Shown here: positions 1 to 15,718 of the stretch, piece after piece
Position numbering within the stretch: position 1 is the first letter of the stretch
How the letters are laid out: each line of letters starts with the position of its first letter
NCBI GenBank assembly: GCA_035610365.1
Contig: CM069434.1
Coordinates: forward strand, 30,094,238 to 30,158,237
Reading direction: 5' to 3'
Length of the DNA stretch: 64,000 bases
From: Aquatica leii
Lineage: Eukaryota > Arthropoda > Insecta > Coleoptera > Lampyridae
Program-made: the position numbers and the translations under genes
Notes under the pieces: generated by a model
Told to the model about the DNA's origin: nothing
Seen by the model: only the letters and a program-made list of their open reading frames with translations
The model's database searches: none

Positions 1-3000
1 GGATCGCAGGCTCTGGTAGTTACATTTTACATAGTTTTTTGAAAAATCTGTTTGTTCTTATTCCTATTTATGCAATTGACAAAATGTATACATAATACTG
101 TCTGCAAACGACACAGTAAATACTGCCTTATAACAAGCATTGATTTAACGCATCGCAGGCTCTGGTAGTTACATTTTACATAGTTTTTTGAAAAATCTGT
201 TTGTTCTTATTCCTATTTATGCAATTGACAAAATGTATAGATAATACTGTCTGCAAACGACACAGTAAATACTGCCTTATAACAAGCATTGATTTAACGC
301 ATCGCAGGCTCTGGTAGTTACATTTTACATAGTTTTTGAAAAATCTGTTTGTTCTTATTCCCATTTATGCAATTGACAAAATGTATAGATAATACTGTCT
401 GCAAACGACACAGTAAATACTGCCTTATAACAAGCATTGATTTAACGCATCGCAGGCTCTGGTAGTTACATTTTACATAGTTTTTTGAAAAATCTGTTTG
501 TTCTTATTCCTATTTATGCAATTGACAAAATGTATAGATAATACTGTCTGCAAACGACACAGTAAATACTGCCTTATAACAAGCATTGATTTAACGCATC
601 GCAGGCTCTGGTAGTTACATTTTACATAGTTTTTGAAAAATCTGTTTGTTCTTATTCCTATTTATGCAATTGACAAAATGTATAGATAATACTGTCTGCA
701 AACGACACAGTAAATACTGCCTTATAACAAGCATTGATTTAACGCATCGCAGGCTCTGGTAGTTACATTTTACATAGTTTTTTGAAAAATCTGTTTGTTC
801 TTATTCCTATTTATGCAATTGACAAAATGTATACATAATACTGTCTGCAAACGACACAGTAAATACTGCCTTATAACAAGCATTGATTTAACGCATCGCA
901 GGCTCTGGTAGTTACATTTTACATAGTCTTTTGAAAAATCTGTTTGTTCTTATTCCTATTTATGCAATTGACAAAATGTATACATAATACTGTCTGCAAA
1001 CGACACAGTAAATACTGCCTTATAACAAGCATTGATTTAACGGATCGCAGGCTCTGGTAGTTACATTTTACATAGTTTTTTGAAAAATCTGTTTGTTCTT
1101 ATTCCTATTTATGCAATTGACAAAATGTATAGATAATACTGTCTGCAAACCACACAGTAAATACTGCCTTATAACAAGCATTGATTTAACGCATCGCAGG
1201 CTCTGGTAGTTACATTTTACATAGTTTTTTGAAAAATCTGTTTGTTCTTATTCCTATTTATGCAATTGACAAAATGTATAGATAATACTGTCTGCAAACG
1301 ACACAGTAAATACTGCCTTATAACAAGCATTGATTTAACGCATCGCAGGCTCTGGTAGTTACATTTTACATAGTTTTTGAAAAATCTGTTTGTTCTTATT
1401 CCTATTTATGCAATTGACAAAATGTATAGATAATACTGTCTGCAAACGACACAGTAAATACTGCCTTATAACAAGCATTGATTTAACGCATCGCAGGCTC
1501 TGGTAGTTACATTTTACATAGTTTTTTGAAAAATCTGTTTGTTCTTATTCCTATTTATGCAATTGACAAAATGTATACATAATACTGTCTGCAAACGACA
1601 CAGTAAATACTGCCTTATAACAAGCATTGATTTAACGGATCGCAGGCTCTGGTAGTTACATTTTACATAGTTTTTTGAAAAATCTGTTTGTTCTTATTCC
1701 TATTTATGCAATTGACAAAATGTATAGATAATACTGTCTGCAAACGACACAGTAAATACTGCCTTATAAAAAGCATTGATTTAACGCATCGCAGGCTCTG
1801 GTAGTTACATTTTACATAGTTTTTTGAAAAATCTGTTTGTTCTTATTCCTATTTATGCAATTGACAAAATGTATAGATAATACTGTCTGCAAACGACACA
1901 GTAAATACTGCCTTATAACAAGCATTGATTTAACGCATCGCAGGCTCTGGTAGTTACATTTTACATAGTTTTATGAAAAATCTGTTTGTTCTTATTCCTA
2001 TTTATGCAATTGACAAAATGTATAGATAATACTGTCTGCAAACGACACAGTAAATACTGCCTTATAACAAGCATTGATTTAACGCATCGCAGGCTCTGGT
2101 AGTTACATTTTACATAGTTTTTTGAAAAATCTGTTTGTTCTTATTCCTATTTATGCAATTGACAAAATGTATACATAATACTGTCTGCAAACGACACAGT
2201 AAATACTGCCTTATAACAAGCATTGATTTAACGCATCGCAGGCTCTGGTAGTTACATTTTACATAGTTTTTTGAAAAATCTGTTTGTTCTTATTCCTATT
2301 TATGCAATTGACAAAATGTATACATAATACTGTCTGCAAACGACACAGTAAATACTGCCTTATAACAAGCATTGATTTAACGCATCGCAGGCTCTGGTAG
2401 TTACATTTTACATAGTTTTTAGAAAAATCTGTTTGTTCTTATTCCTATTTATGCAATTGACAAAATGTATAGATAATACTGTCTGCAAACGACACAGTAA
2501 ATACTGCCTTATAACAAGCATTGATTTAACGCATCGCAGGCTCTGGTAGTTACATTTTACATAGTTTGTTGAAAAATCTGTTTGTTCTTATTCCTATTTA
2601 TGCAATTGACAAAATGTATACATAATACTGTCTGCAAACGACACAGTAAATACTGCCTTATAACAAGCATTGATTTAACGCATCGCAGGCTCTGGTAGTT
2701 ACATTTTACATAGTTTTTTGAAAAATCTGTTTGTTCTTATTCCTATTTATGCAATTGACAAAATGTATAGATAATACTGTCTGCAAACGACACAGTAAAT
2801 ACTGCCTTATAACAAGCATTGATTTAACGCATCGCAGGCTCTGGTAGTTACATTTTACATAGTTTTTTGAAAAATCTGTTTGTTCTTATTCCTATTTATG
2901 CAATTGACAAAATGTATAGATAATACTGTCTGCAAACGACACAGTAAATACTGCCTTATAACAAGCATTGATTTAACGCATCGCAGGCTCTGGTAGTTAC

Positions 3001-6000
3001 ATTTTACATAGTTTTTTGAAAAATCTGTTTGTTCTTATTCCTATTTATGCAATTGACAAAATGTATAGATAATACTGTCTGCAAACGACACAATGAATAC
3101 TACCTTATAACAAGCATTGATTTAACGCATCGCAGGCTCTGGTAGTTACATTTTACGTAGTTTTTTGAAAAATCTGTTTGTTCTTATTCCTATTTATGCA
3201 ATTGACAAAATGTATAGATAATACTGTCTGCAAACGACACAGTAAATACTGCCTTATAAAAAGCATTGATTTAACGCATCGCAGGCTCTGGTAGTTACAT
3301 TTTACGTAGTTTTTTGAAAAATCTGTTTGTTCTTATTCCCATTTATGCAATTGACAAAATGTATAGATAATACTGTCTGCAAACGACACAGTAAATACTG
3401 CCTTATAACAAGCATTGATTTAACGCATCGCAGGCTCTGGTAGTTACATTTTACATAGTTTTTTGAAAAATCTGTTTGTTCTTATTCCTATTTATGCAAT
3501 TGACAAAATGTATACATAATACTGTCTGCAAACGACACAGTAAATACTGCCTTATAACAAGCATTGATTTAACGGATCGCAGGCTCTGGTAGTTACATTT
3601 TACATAGTTTTTTGAAAAATCTGTTTGTTCTTATTCCTATTTATGCAATTGACAAAATGTATACATAATACTGTCTGCAAACGACACAGTAAATACTGCC
3701 TTATAACAAGCATTGATTTAACGGATCGCAGGCTCTGGTAGTTACATTTTACATAGTTTTTTGAAAAATCTGTTTGTTCTTATTCCTATTTATGCAATTG
3801 ACAAAATGTATAGATAATACTGTCTGCAAACCACACAGTAAATACTGCCTTATAAAAAGCATTGATTTAACGCATCGCAGGCTCTGGTAGTTACATTTTA
3901 CATAGTTTTTTGAAAAATCTGTTTGTTCTTATTCCTATTTATGCAATTGACAAAATGTATAGATAATACTGTCTGCAAACGACACAGTAAATACTGCCTT
4001 ATAACAAGCATTGATTTAACGCATCGCAGGCTCTGGTAGTTACATTTTACATAGTTTTTTGAAAAATCTGTTTGTTCTTATTCCTATTTATGCAATTGAC
4101 AAAATGTATAGATAATACTGTCTGCAAACGACACAGTAAATACTGCCTTATAACAAGCATTGATTTAACGCATCGCAGGCTCTGGTAGTTACATTTTACA
4201 TAGTTTTTGAAAAATCTGTTTGTTCTTATTCCTATTTATGCAATTGACAAAATGTATAGATAATACTGTCTGCAAACGACACAGTAAATACTGCCTTATA
4301 ACAAGCATTGATTTAACGCATCGCAGGCTCTGGTAGTTACATTTTAGATAGTTTTTGAAAAATCTGTTTGTTCTTATTCCTATTTATGCAATTGACAAAA
4401 TGTATAGATAATACTGTCTGCAAACGACACAGTAAATACTGCCTTATAACAAGCATTGATTTAACGCATCGCAGGCTCTGGTAGTTACATTTTACATAGT
4501 GTTTTGAAAAATCTGTTTGTTCTTATTCCTATTTATGCAATTGACAAAATGTATAGATAATACTGTCTGCAAACGACACAGTAAATACTGCCTTATAACA
4601 AGCATTGATTTAACGCATCGCAGGCTCTGGTAGTTACATTTTACATAGTTTTTTGAAAAATCTGTTTGTTCTTATTCCTATTTATGCAATTGACAAAATG
4701 TATAGATAATACTGTCTGCAAACGACACAGTAAATACTGCCTTATAACAAGCATTGATTTAACGCATCGCAGGCTCTGGTAGTTACATTTTACGTAGTTT
4801 TTTGAAAAATCTGTTTGTTCTTATTCCCATTTATGCAATTGACAAAATGTATAGATAATACTGTCTGCAAACGACACAGTAAATACTGCCTTATAACAAG
4901 CATTGATTTAACGCATCGCAGGCTCTGGTAGTTACATTTTACATAGTTTTTGAAAAATCTGTTTGTTCTTATTCCTATTTATGCAATTGACAAAATGTAT
5001 AGATAATACTGTCTGCAAACGACACAGTAAATACTGCCTTATAACAAGCATTGATTTAACGCATCGCAGGCTCTGGTAGTTACATTTTACATAGTTTTTT
5101 GAAAAATCTGTTTGTTCTTATTCCTATTTATGCAATTGACAAAATGTATACATAATACTGTCTGCAAACGACACAGTAAATACTGCCTTATAACAAGCAT
5201 TGATTTAACGGATCGCAGGCTCTGGTAGTTACATTTTACATAGTTTTTTGAAAAATCTGTTTGTTCTTATTCCCATTTATGCAATTGACAAAATGTATAG
5301 ATAATACTGTCTGCAAACGACACAGTAAATACTGCCTTATAACAAGCATTGATTTAACGCATCGCAGGCTCTGGTAGTTACATTTTACATAGTTTTTTGA
5401 AAAATCTGTTTGTTCTTATTCCTATTTATGCAATTGACAAAATGTATACATAATACTGTCTGCAAACGACACAGTAAATACTGCCTTATAACAAGCATTG
5501 ATTTAACGCATCGCAGGCTCTGGTAGTTACATTTTACATAGTTTTTGAAAAATCTGTTTGTTCTTATTCCCATTTATGCAATTGACAAAATGTATAGATA
5601 ATACTGTCTGCAAACGACACAGTAAATACTGCCTTATAACAAGCATTGATTTAACGCATCGCAGGCTCTGGTAGTTACATTTTACATAGTTTTTTGAAAA
5701 ATCTGTTTGTTCTTATTCCCATTTATGCAATTGACAAAATGTATAGATAATACTGTCTGCAAACGACACAGTAAATACTGCCTTATAACAAGCATTGATT
5801 TAACGCATCGCAGGCTCTGGTAGTTACATTTTACATAGTTTTTTGAAAAATCTGTTTGTTCTTATTCCTATTTATGCAATTGACAAAATGTATACATAAT
5901 ACTGTCTGCAAACGACACAGTAAATACTGCCTTATAACAAGCATTGATTTAACGGATCGCAGGCTCTGGTAGTTACATTTTACATAGTTTTTTGAAAAAT

Positions 6001-7850
6001 CTGTTTGTTCTTATTCCTATTTATGCAATTGACAAAATGTATACATAATACTGTCTGCAAACGACACAGTAAATACTGCCTTATAACAAGCATTGATTTA
6101 ACGCATCGCAGGCTCTGGTAGTTACATTTTACATAGTTTTTTGAAAAATCTGTTTGTTCTTATTCCTATTTATGCAATTGACAAAATGTATACATAATAC
6201 TGTCTGCAAACGACACAGTAAATACTGCCTTATAACAAGCATTGATTTAACGCATCGCAGGCTCTGGTAGTTACATTTTACATAGTTTTTTGAAAAATCT
6301 GTTTGTTCTTATTCCCATTTATGCAATTGACAAAATGTATAAATAATACTGTCTGCAAGCGACACAGTAAATACTGCCTTATAACAAGCATTGATTTAAC
6401 GCATCGCAGGCTCTGGTAGTTACATTTTACATAGTTTTTTGAAAAATCTGTTTGTTCTTATTCCTATTTATGCAATTGACAAAATGTATACATAATACTG
6501 TCTGCAAACCACACAGTAAATACTGCCTTATAAAAAGTATTGATTTAACGCATCGCAGGCTCTGGTAGTTACATTTTACGTAGTTTTTTGAAAAATCTGT
6601 TTGTTCTTATTCCCATTTATGCAATTGACAAAATGTATAGATAATACTGTCTGCAAACGACACAGTAAATACTGCCTTATAACAAGCATTGATTTAACGC
6701 ATCGCAGGCTCTGGTAGTTACATTTTACATAGTTTTTTGAAAAATCTGTTTGTTCTTATTCCTATTTATGCAATTGACAAAATGTATAGATAATACTGTC
6801 TGCAAACCACACAGTAAATACTGCCTTATAAAAAGCATTGATTTAACGCATCGCAGGCTCTGGTAGTTACATTTTACGTAGTTTTTTGAAAAATCTGTTT
6901 GTTCTTATTCCCATTTATGCAATTGACAAAATGTATAGATAATACTGTCTGCAAACGACACAGTAAATACTGCCTTATAACAAGCATTGATTTAACGCAT
7001 CGCAGGCTCTGGTAGTTACATTTTACATAGTTTTTTGAAAAATCTGTTTGTTCTTATTCCCATTTATGCAATTGACAAAATGTATAGATAATACTGTCTG
7101 CAAACGACACAGTAAATACAGCCTTATAACAAACTTTGATTTAACGCATTGCAGGCTCTGGTAGTTACATTTTACATATTTTTTTGAAAAATTTGTTTGC
7201 TTTTATTCCTATTTAAGCATTTGACAAAGTGTATATATAATCGTTTCTATAAACGACACAGTAAATACAGCCTTATACAAACTTTGATTTAACGCTTCGC
7301 AGGCTCTTGATGTAGTTACATTTTACATAATTTTTTTCAAAAATCTGTTTGATCTTATGCCTATTTAAGCGTTTGACAAAATGTATTCGTAACACTGTTT
7401 GTAAACAACAAGGTAAATACCGGCTTATAACAAGCTTTGATTTAACGCATCGCAGGCTCTTGTAGTTACATTTTACATAATTTTTTCAAAAATTCGTTTG
7501 CTCTTGTGCCTATTTCAGCGTTAGACAGAATGTATATATAATTGTGTCTGTAAACGACAAAGTAAATACAACCTTATAACAAGCATTAATTTAAAGCATC
7601 GCAGGCTCTGGTAGTTACATTTTACATACAACTTTCTTTGCTTTTACTCCTATTCAAGCATATGAGAAAATGTATACATAATACTGTCTGTAAATGACAC
7701 AGTAAATACTGCCTGATAACAAGCATTGATTTGACGCTTTGCAGGCTCTAATAGTTTTATTTTACAAAATTTGTTTTCTCGTATTCCCATTTAAACATTT
7801 GACAAAATGGATACATAATACTGCCTGTAAGTGAGTACTAGTTTCATTTT
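1..7850. repeat. Satellite DNA, 148/149-bp monomer, about 52 tandem units
   Basis: A head-to-tail array starts at or before the window edge. The marker GCAGGCTCTGG recurs at 6, 155, 304, 452, 601, 749 and so on, so the period is 148 or 149 bp depending on whether a T-run holds five or six T. Units up to about 7130 differ at few positions: GGATCG/GCATCG, TATAC/TATAG, CCTAT/CCCAT, AACGACA/AACCACA and AACAAG/AAAAAG. The same variants recur in non-adjacent units. The last units (starts 7151, 7299, 7452, 7601, 7741; spacings 148, 153, 149, 140) are clearly diverged, and similarity fades near 7850. No coding potential: the 62-codon minus-strand frames recur only because the monomer recurs. The left boundary is outside the window. 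Location (pericentromeric, interstitial or subtelomeric) cannot be judged. Confidence 0.97.
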
Positions 7851-7859
7851 ACATAACAT

Positions 7860-9260
7860 ATACATATTATTATTTATTATTATTTATTTATTGTGCTTAT
7901 AAATACATGTAATTTTTGCACTCGTCATATAATTACAATATGTATATAAGAATGGTTATAAAAATAACAATATACGTAAAACAATAAAACATATAAATTA
8001 CATAAAAGAGCACATTAAAATTCAACAAATATAACATTATGCAATATATTAACTGATTAGACTAGATTGAAGTATTTAAATATTCATCTATTGAGTAAAA
8101 ACAATTACTTAATATATGTGTCTTTATGTTGTTTTTAAAAAAATAAAATGTCGAGTTCCTGAGCTGACTGGGACGTACGTTATATAATTTGACACCGATA
8201 TGGTTATTTTTAGATTTAGATAGTCTGTAATAAGAGGTTCTTAGATCATTCGCCCCTCTAGTGTTGTAGTTATGTGTGCTACCATTTGTCAAGAAAGACG
8301 ATTTGTTTTTATGTATATCTAATAGAGTACAATAAATAAATATTGAAGGTAGAGGTATAATTTGAAATTTACAAAAAATGCTCTGACCATGATCTTTAAA
8401 ATGTACATTGGCTTAGAATTTGACAACTTTCTTTTGCATTAAAAAAACTTTTTTAGCGTTGGATGAATTACCACATAGATTAACACCATATAAAAGATGG
8501 GAATTAAATAGAGAAAAATAACATGACTTAAAGGTGGGTGTGCTAATACAACTTTTTAAATTCCTTAGGATAAACGTCGCTTTTGCTAATTTACCAATAA
8601 GGTAATCAACGTGTCTGTTCCAGTCAGATGTAATCTTTGGATTAGAAGAAAACGTGATTAATTGTGTTTTTTCTGTGTTTAGTTTTAAGTTATTTAGAGT
8701 GTATCCTTCAGGAGCGGTCTTGTGGTTGGCAAAGGTCAGAAGTCAATTAAGCTTTACTCTTTCCTGGCGCCCTTTGATTTTGATTTTGTTTCTTTTTGAT
8801 TTTGTGTTTTGTCAAATTTTTTAAATCAATCACGAAATTTTGTATATAACCACCCCGTCTTCACTGAGCACTGGCATAACATATTTTATGTTACCTTATT
8901 TCAGGCAAGTGACATTGTTTCAAGTTTTGGCATTTAAAACAACACCTTTAAATACCTCAAGGTAGTTGCCTTCTAAAATGTATAAATTAAAAAGAGTTAC
9001 CAAATAATCCGCATAAATATGAATTGTATCTTTAACTATAATTCAGTTGATGCCGTAGTAGTTAGTAGAGCGGGATTTCTTTAGTTTAATGACAGCGCGA
9101 ATAACATCACATTTGGAAATCGGTTGTAGGAAAAACGTACCGTTTGAAGATTTTAGATGTTTGATAACAGAAAAACTCTTAAGGGTAGGTTTTGGCAAGT
9201 TTTTGGTTATTTGATCGACCTTGTTTACAAAATAGGAACTGAAGTCTTCGGCAGAATATA
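7860..9260 (-). pseudogene. Non-LTR retrotransposon relic, internally deleted
   Basis: On the minus strand, 9260-9043 reads like the segment just before a non-LTR reverse transcriptase domain (AEDFSSYF, then a lysine-rich stretch ending NYYGIN). 8715-8062 reads like its C-terminal part, with KLNTEKTQLITFS, DWNRHVDYLIGKLAKATF, LLYGVNLCGNS and finally HNYNTRGANDLR and GVKLYNV. The catalytic core expected between them (8716-9042) is missing and replaced by unalignable DNA, so the element is internally deleted. The C-terminal part also has a premature stop near 8413. The AT-rich stretch 7860-8061 would be its 3' untranslated end. The clade (CR1/RTE/Jockey) cannot be settled by eye. The element is dead. 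Confidence 0.8.
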
Positions 9261-9261
9261 T

Positions 9262-10360
9262 ATAGATATAGCAATACGAAGAGTGTTTTATTTTGAAAGA
9301 TATTGATGAAACTTGACATATTAGATCCTGCAACACTTAAAATCAAATGTTATTATATCACAGTTTTTATTGTGTCATTAAGTAGACATAGAGTTAGTTA
9401 AATTTTGCAAAATATCGATTAATTTTGAATTGCTAGATACTGTAACGTTTAAAATGGGTTGTTGCTATATCACAGTCTTTACTGTGACATTAATTAGACA
9501 CAATTACTAATAAAAACTTTTTCCGTCGATCGTTTGTTAACAGCAATATTAACATATAATAATGTGTCAGAAATAGATATAATAGAAATAGAAAGATTTT
9601 GAACCAATGAATGAATTTCTATTAATGAACGATTATGTATAGCAACCAATGAATTCGTTAACAACCACCGATTGAACAATATTCCTCATAACGTTTTACT
9701 AACATACAATCAACGGAAAAACTTTAAAACTAACTCGTTTGTTAATCGGCGACAAATAATCGCGACAATATTAACGCGTGAGCGAGTGTACCTCGATTAT
9801 TAACAACCTTGTTCGTTAAATAACTATTAATGTACGTAGAATTATAACATAGCTCATCTCAAATTGCTAGATACAGTAACGCCTAGAACAAATTGTTACT
9901 GTAACACAGTCTTTACTGTAGCATTAACTAGACCCGATACTAATGAAAGTTTTTCATATAAGTAAAATTAGTTCATAGCAATACGAAGCGTGTTTATTTT
10001 TGCAAATTATCGATAAAACTCGAATTGCTAGATATTGTAAGGATTAAATTGAGTTATTACTATAACACAGTCTTGACTATAAAATTAATTAGACACAATT
10101 AGTTATGAAGGCTTTTAAAGTACGTAGAATTTGTACATAGCAATACGAAAAGTGTCTATTTTTGCAAAATATTGATAAGGCTCGAATTGCTAGATAGTGT
10201 AACGCTTAAAATCAATTGTTACTATAACACTGTGACATTTATTAGGCACAATTACTAATAAAAACCTTTAATGTACGTAGAATTAGTAAATAGCAATACA
10301 AAGAGTGTTTATTTTTGCAAGATATCGATAAAAGTAGAATTGCTAGATACTTCCCTAAAA
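9262..10360. repeat. Degenerate tandem repeat, ~153-162 bp period
   Basis: The phrase GAATTGCTAGATA (or close variants) occurs at about 9428, 9870, 10022, 10184 and 10337. Each copy is followed by variants of AACACAGTCTTTACTGT, ATTAGACACAATTACTAAT, GTACGTAGAATT and ATAGCAATACGAAGAGTGT. Spacings are about 153, 162 and 153 bp; the 9428-9870 gap is longer because of an insertion at about 9517-9830. A further partial copy lies at 9262-9327, at the end of the non-LTR relic. Copies differ by many substitutions, so this is an old array, unrelated in sequence to the satellite at the window start. Confidence 0.75.
9512..9830. mobile_element. Possible MITE-like insertion in the degenerate repeat
   Basis: About 310 bp interrupt one unit of the ~155-bp repeat between AATAAAAACTTTT and TAATGTACGTAGAA, which are contiguous in other units. 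Within it, AACTTTTTCCGTCGATCGTT near 9515 is matched in inverted orientation by AACGGAAAAACTTT near 9713-9727, giving imperfect inverted ends of roughly 25-30 bp around a ~215-bp core. About 100 more bases follow before the host repeat resumes. No coding sequence or clear target duplication was found. Confidence 0.35.
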
Positions 10361-11451
10361 TCATAACTGCTTTATACATACTATAAAAAGTTATTATTTT
10401 TACAAATCAACGTAATCAAGTTGTAACATAGGTACGGCACACTGTTAGCATAAAAATTGTTCCATAACTACAAATGTGCGAAGATCATATTTGATCCAAG
10501 CCAAATTCACAAAAGTTTAAAAAAAATCTATTAAAAAAGGTAAAACTAATTGATGAAACAAAGAAACCTAAACTTCAGCATGTATCTAGGACATGTAATG
10601 AAGAAAACATATACCAATAATTACAAATTATTATACAGCACATAGATGACTATTACACGTGCATTAAATATCTACATAAAATATCCACAATAAACATGAG
10701 ATATCTATAGATAACCAGTGTATATTGAATGGATATATAAATGTCCGCCCGATATCCAGTCCATATGAGGTATGCAATGGATATTATCTAAGGATATTTA
10801 ATACAGCCCATGGATGTCTATTTTACATAAACTAAATATAGAGCTCCGCAATTAAAACACACGAAAAAAAAATTAATAGTCATGCGTAAGTTTAAAAAAA
10901 GCATTTCATTTTTAAAATGTTTGTCGTAGACTAAACTACTAAAGGTATATCTACTTTAATCTCAACAGAATTATGTTTACGTTTAAAACACGTACCTACT
11001 GTATGCTTTGTTTTGTATAGTGCGTTATCAAGGTATACATCAGATATAATATTTCAAATCACTGACTTTTGGGCATTGAATATATTTTCAGCAATCAACT
11101 GTGATTTAAGAGTTTGTTGAATTTGATTGTACATGTAAATATAAACAATGAATAGTTACTAGTAAGATGTTTTTGATACGTACTTCTTATTTGTAGACGT
11201 ATTTCACGTTTTATAAGTAGGTATAGCTAGATGTTAATTTGGTACCGATTCCAGTAAACAATACTAAGTGCTTTTACTGCTACATTAAAAATTACAGCAC
11301 TTAAAGTTTAAAGAAAAAGCTTACGTATTTAACTTTTTTCTGTTAAAAACCTTAAAAAATTGAATTTACTAAATATTTTTTTAATTTACTGAAATTTATC
11401 AAATTAATCTACCAATGTGAACAAATTTCTTCTGACAACAATGATTGTTCT
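10361..11451. other. Intergenic, no gene; GGATAT-rich stretch at 10640-10830
   Basis: No coding region was recognised. From about 10640 to 10830 the sequence repeats variants of GATATCTA, GGATATA, GATATCCAGTCCATATG and ATGGATATT at irregular 15-30 base spacing, many of them near-palindromic. Similar words (ATATCCAT, GGATGTCC, GGACAT) recur at 13610-13830 and 14390-14680, on the other side of the hAT relic. Confidence 0.5.
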
Positions 11452-13600
<2,149 letters not shown>

Positions 13601-15704
13601 ATAAGATTTTAGTCCAACATATGTATATCCATACGTCTATGGACATAATATAAACATCTTGTAGACGACCATTTATGTACGTTTTATGGATTGCCGTTAG
13701 ATTACATCCGATGAACGTTATTACCACGTTCACAGACAACAAGCACTATAATAATGGTCATCTAGCGGATGTCCGTACGCGATATTTAGCAGATGTCCAT
13801 GAAATGTCCTTCTGCTATGTGGTAACATCTTTTTCAGAGAAAGCACTTCTTCCATGACTACTTCGAACATGCTCTAAAAATACATATTCATAAAAATATA
13901 TTTAACGTTCACAAAAATTTACGGAAGTAAAGAATATCAAAGAACTGTAAAATTTAAGTAGAATGCACACTTATAGGTTAGAAAACGCGGATTAACATGT
14001 TTATAAACAAACGCTTTAACAAACAAAATTAAGTAAAGCTTATAATTGAAATAACGACTTACTTATAATTGATAGCAACATGGAGATGTAGAAGATCAAT
14101 TTATTAACCAAAAATACTAAATAATTCACGTTACAGTTATACCTCATCAGCATACACGAGCACACACGATTTTGTGGAGTTGTTCGGTTCGGGCGCTGTT
14201 AGTTACACTTCTTGTCTTTGACTAGAATCTTATGAGAAAACACGCCAAAAAGATGCTTTTTATTTAAAAATAACAGATTGTAATACGTAATCGTTAATGC
14301 TTATCAAAATTACTAACTATTTATTTCATATTATGACCTCAAATTAGGTTAAATATTTTATGAAGAAATATCTGTAAGATGTGCAGTGGTTATCTCTTAA
14401 CAATGCATATATATAATGAATATTTTATAGATATACAAGGGATATAGCTGGTTGAAATCTTTTTCATCATAACAATTAATATTTACTTACGATGAAGCAT
14501 TATTTAGGCTTCCACTATAACAACGAAGCAAAAATATCAATAATTTTTTATGATCAAGTGACAGCTTACATATACATTTACTTTAGCTTGTGTATATCAT
14601 TACGAATATGGATCTGTTATGGATGTTGTAGTTATCTAAAGGATATTCAGTGTATGTTATGTGTTGTATGGGTAAGTTATAGAAATACTTTATGTTGAGA
14701 TGAATGTCATTGTTTAATTAATTGATTTTTTTAGAGCAGGATAGACAAAACCAAATTATTTATGATGATCGTCAACTTTCAAAAGAACACGGTAAAAATT
14801 TATGATTTTACAAATGTTAAACATCTGTTTTAAAGTTATGGGTCATCCAAAATAATTAAGAAGTTTAGTGAAACATTTCCTGGCTGCTTCTTGTCATGTG
14901 GGTTTCTATACAACGTAATAAAAATGTATAATTGATGTTTTGTAGCTAACGATATACGACCCTGGTCGTAATTATACGGTACATTTATATAACCTTTCCA
15001 TTTTGAAATATACATAAATTAAAAATTAACTAATTTAAAATTACACATGTATTTACAAATAACTCCAGTGGAATACGTATTAATATATAAAAGTTGCTGA
15101 AGTACCGTTACCGCAGATACAACGTGTAAACCGACATTTAGATTAAATGAATTGTCAACAACTTCACTCTTTACAAATGTTAGAACAAAATGGCGGCATC
15201 GTTTAATGTTTGTTCTCGTTTACTAAACGTATTATCGATAAAACTTTTTTCAATGCATCTAACGTATATTTAATTTACTTTGTGTATTTTAAACATATTG
15301 AAATACGTAGTGTTGCCGTAACCAAAGTGAATAAAACGACTTTAAAAAGTGAACTATTGATTGAAGCCTCTCCTTTACAAAACAGGGCGCCAAAGCGCAG
15401 TTCAACAGTATGCTGCTATTTCTAGTTTTTAATAGTTAGGTATTAGTAATTTTTATGTAAAAAAAATAAATATATTTTGCTGTCACATTTTTTTTGTTAT
15501 ACACTAACCCCCCAAATTGCTTTTGTTTACCTGTATTAATTCTGTGTATAAAAAAATAAAGATGTATACATAGTATCCTTGTAATAGTTGCAGTTTTGGT
15601 ACTTATTCCTCTATTAATTTCAGTTATTTCTTGTTAGTACTGTCATTTTCGATGCATGATTACGATTCTACCAATTATTATAATTTAATATTGTTTCATT
15701 TTAG
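13601..15704. other. Intergenic region upstream of the PHF3/DIDO gene
   Basis: No convincing gene. 13610-13830 and 14390-14680 carry irregular near-palindromic words (ATATCCAT, TCTATGGACAT, GGATGTCC, GGATATT) resembling those at 10640-10830. Small open frames at 13675, 14492 and 15210 have no recognisable domain. The last ~500 bases probably hold the promoter and first non-coding exon of the downstream gene, because a splice acceptor precedes its start codon. Confidence 0.5.
15100..15500 (+). promoter_or_regulatory. Possible promoter / 5' non-coding exon of the PHF3/DIDO gene
   Basis: A pyrimidine-rich acceptor ending TTTTAG at 15701-15704 sits just upstream of the start codon, so an upstream non-coding exon is expected. 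The AAAATGGCGGC at 15187-15197 matches the YY1/Pho-type core element often found at housekeeping start sites. This is the only basis for placing the promoter here; the start site itself is not visible. Confidence 0.25.
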
Positions 15705-15718
15705 GTTAATGAATTACA

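Noticed and set aside
176-5573. 62-codon open frames on the minus strand within the tandem array
   Set aside because: They are the same monomer-derived frame repeated wherever the local variants lack a stop; no protein-like features.
1-7850. Regular repeats considered as a CRISPR-like array
   Set aside because: There are no unique spacers: the whole 149-bp unit repeats, in a eukaryotic context with introns and transposons.
15210-15425. 71-codon frame upstream of the PHF3/DIDO gene
   Set aside because: No domain, no splice link to the gene, and the main ATG has an in-frame stop and a splice acceptor just upstream.
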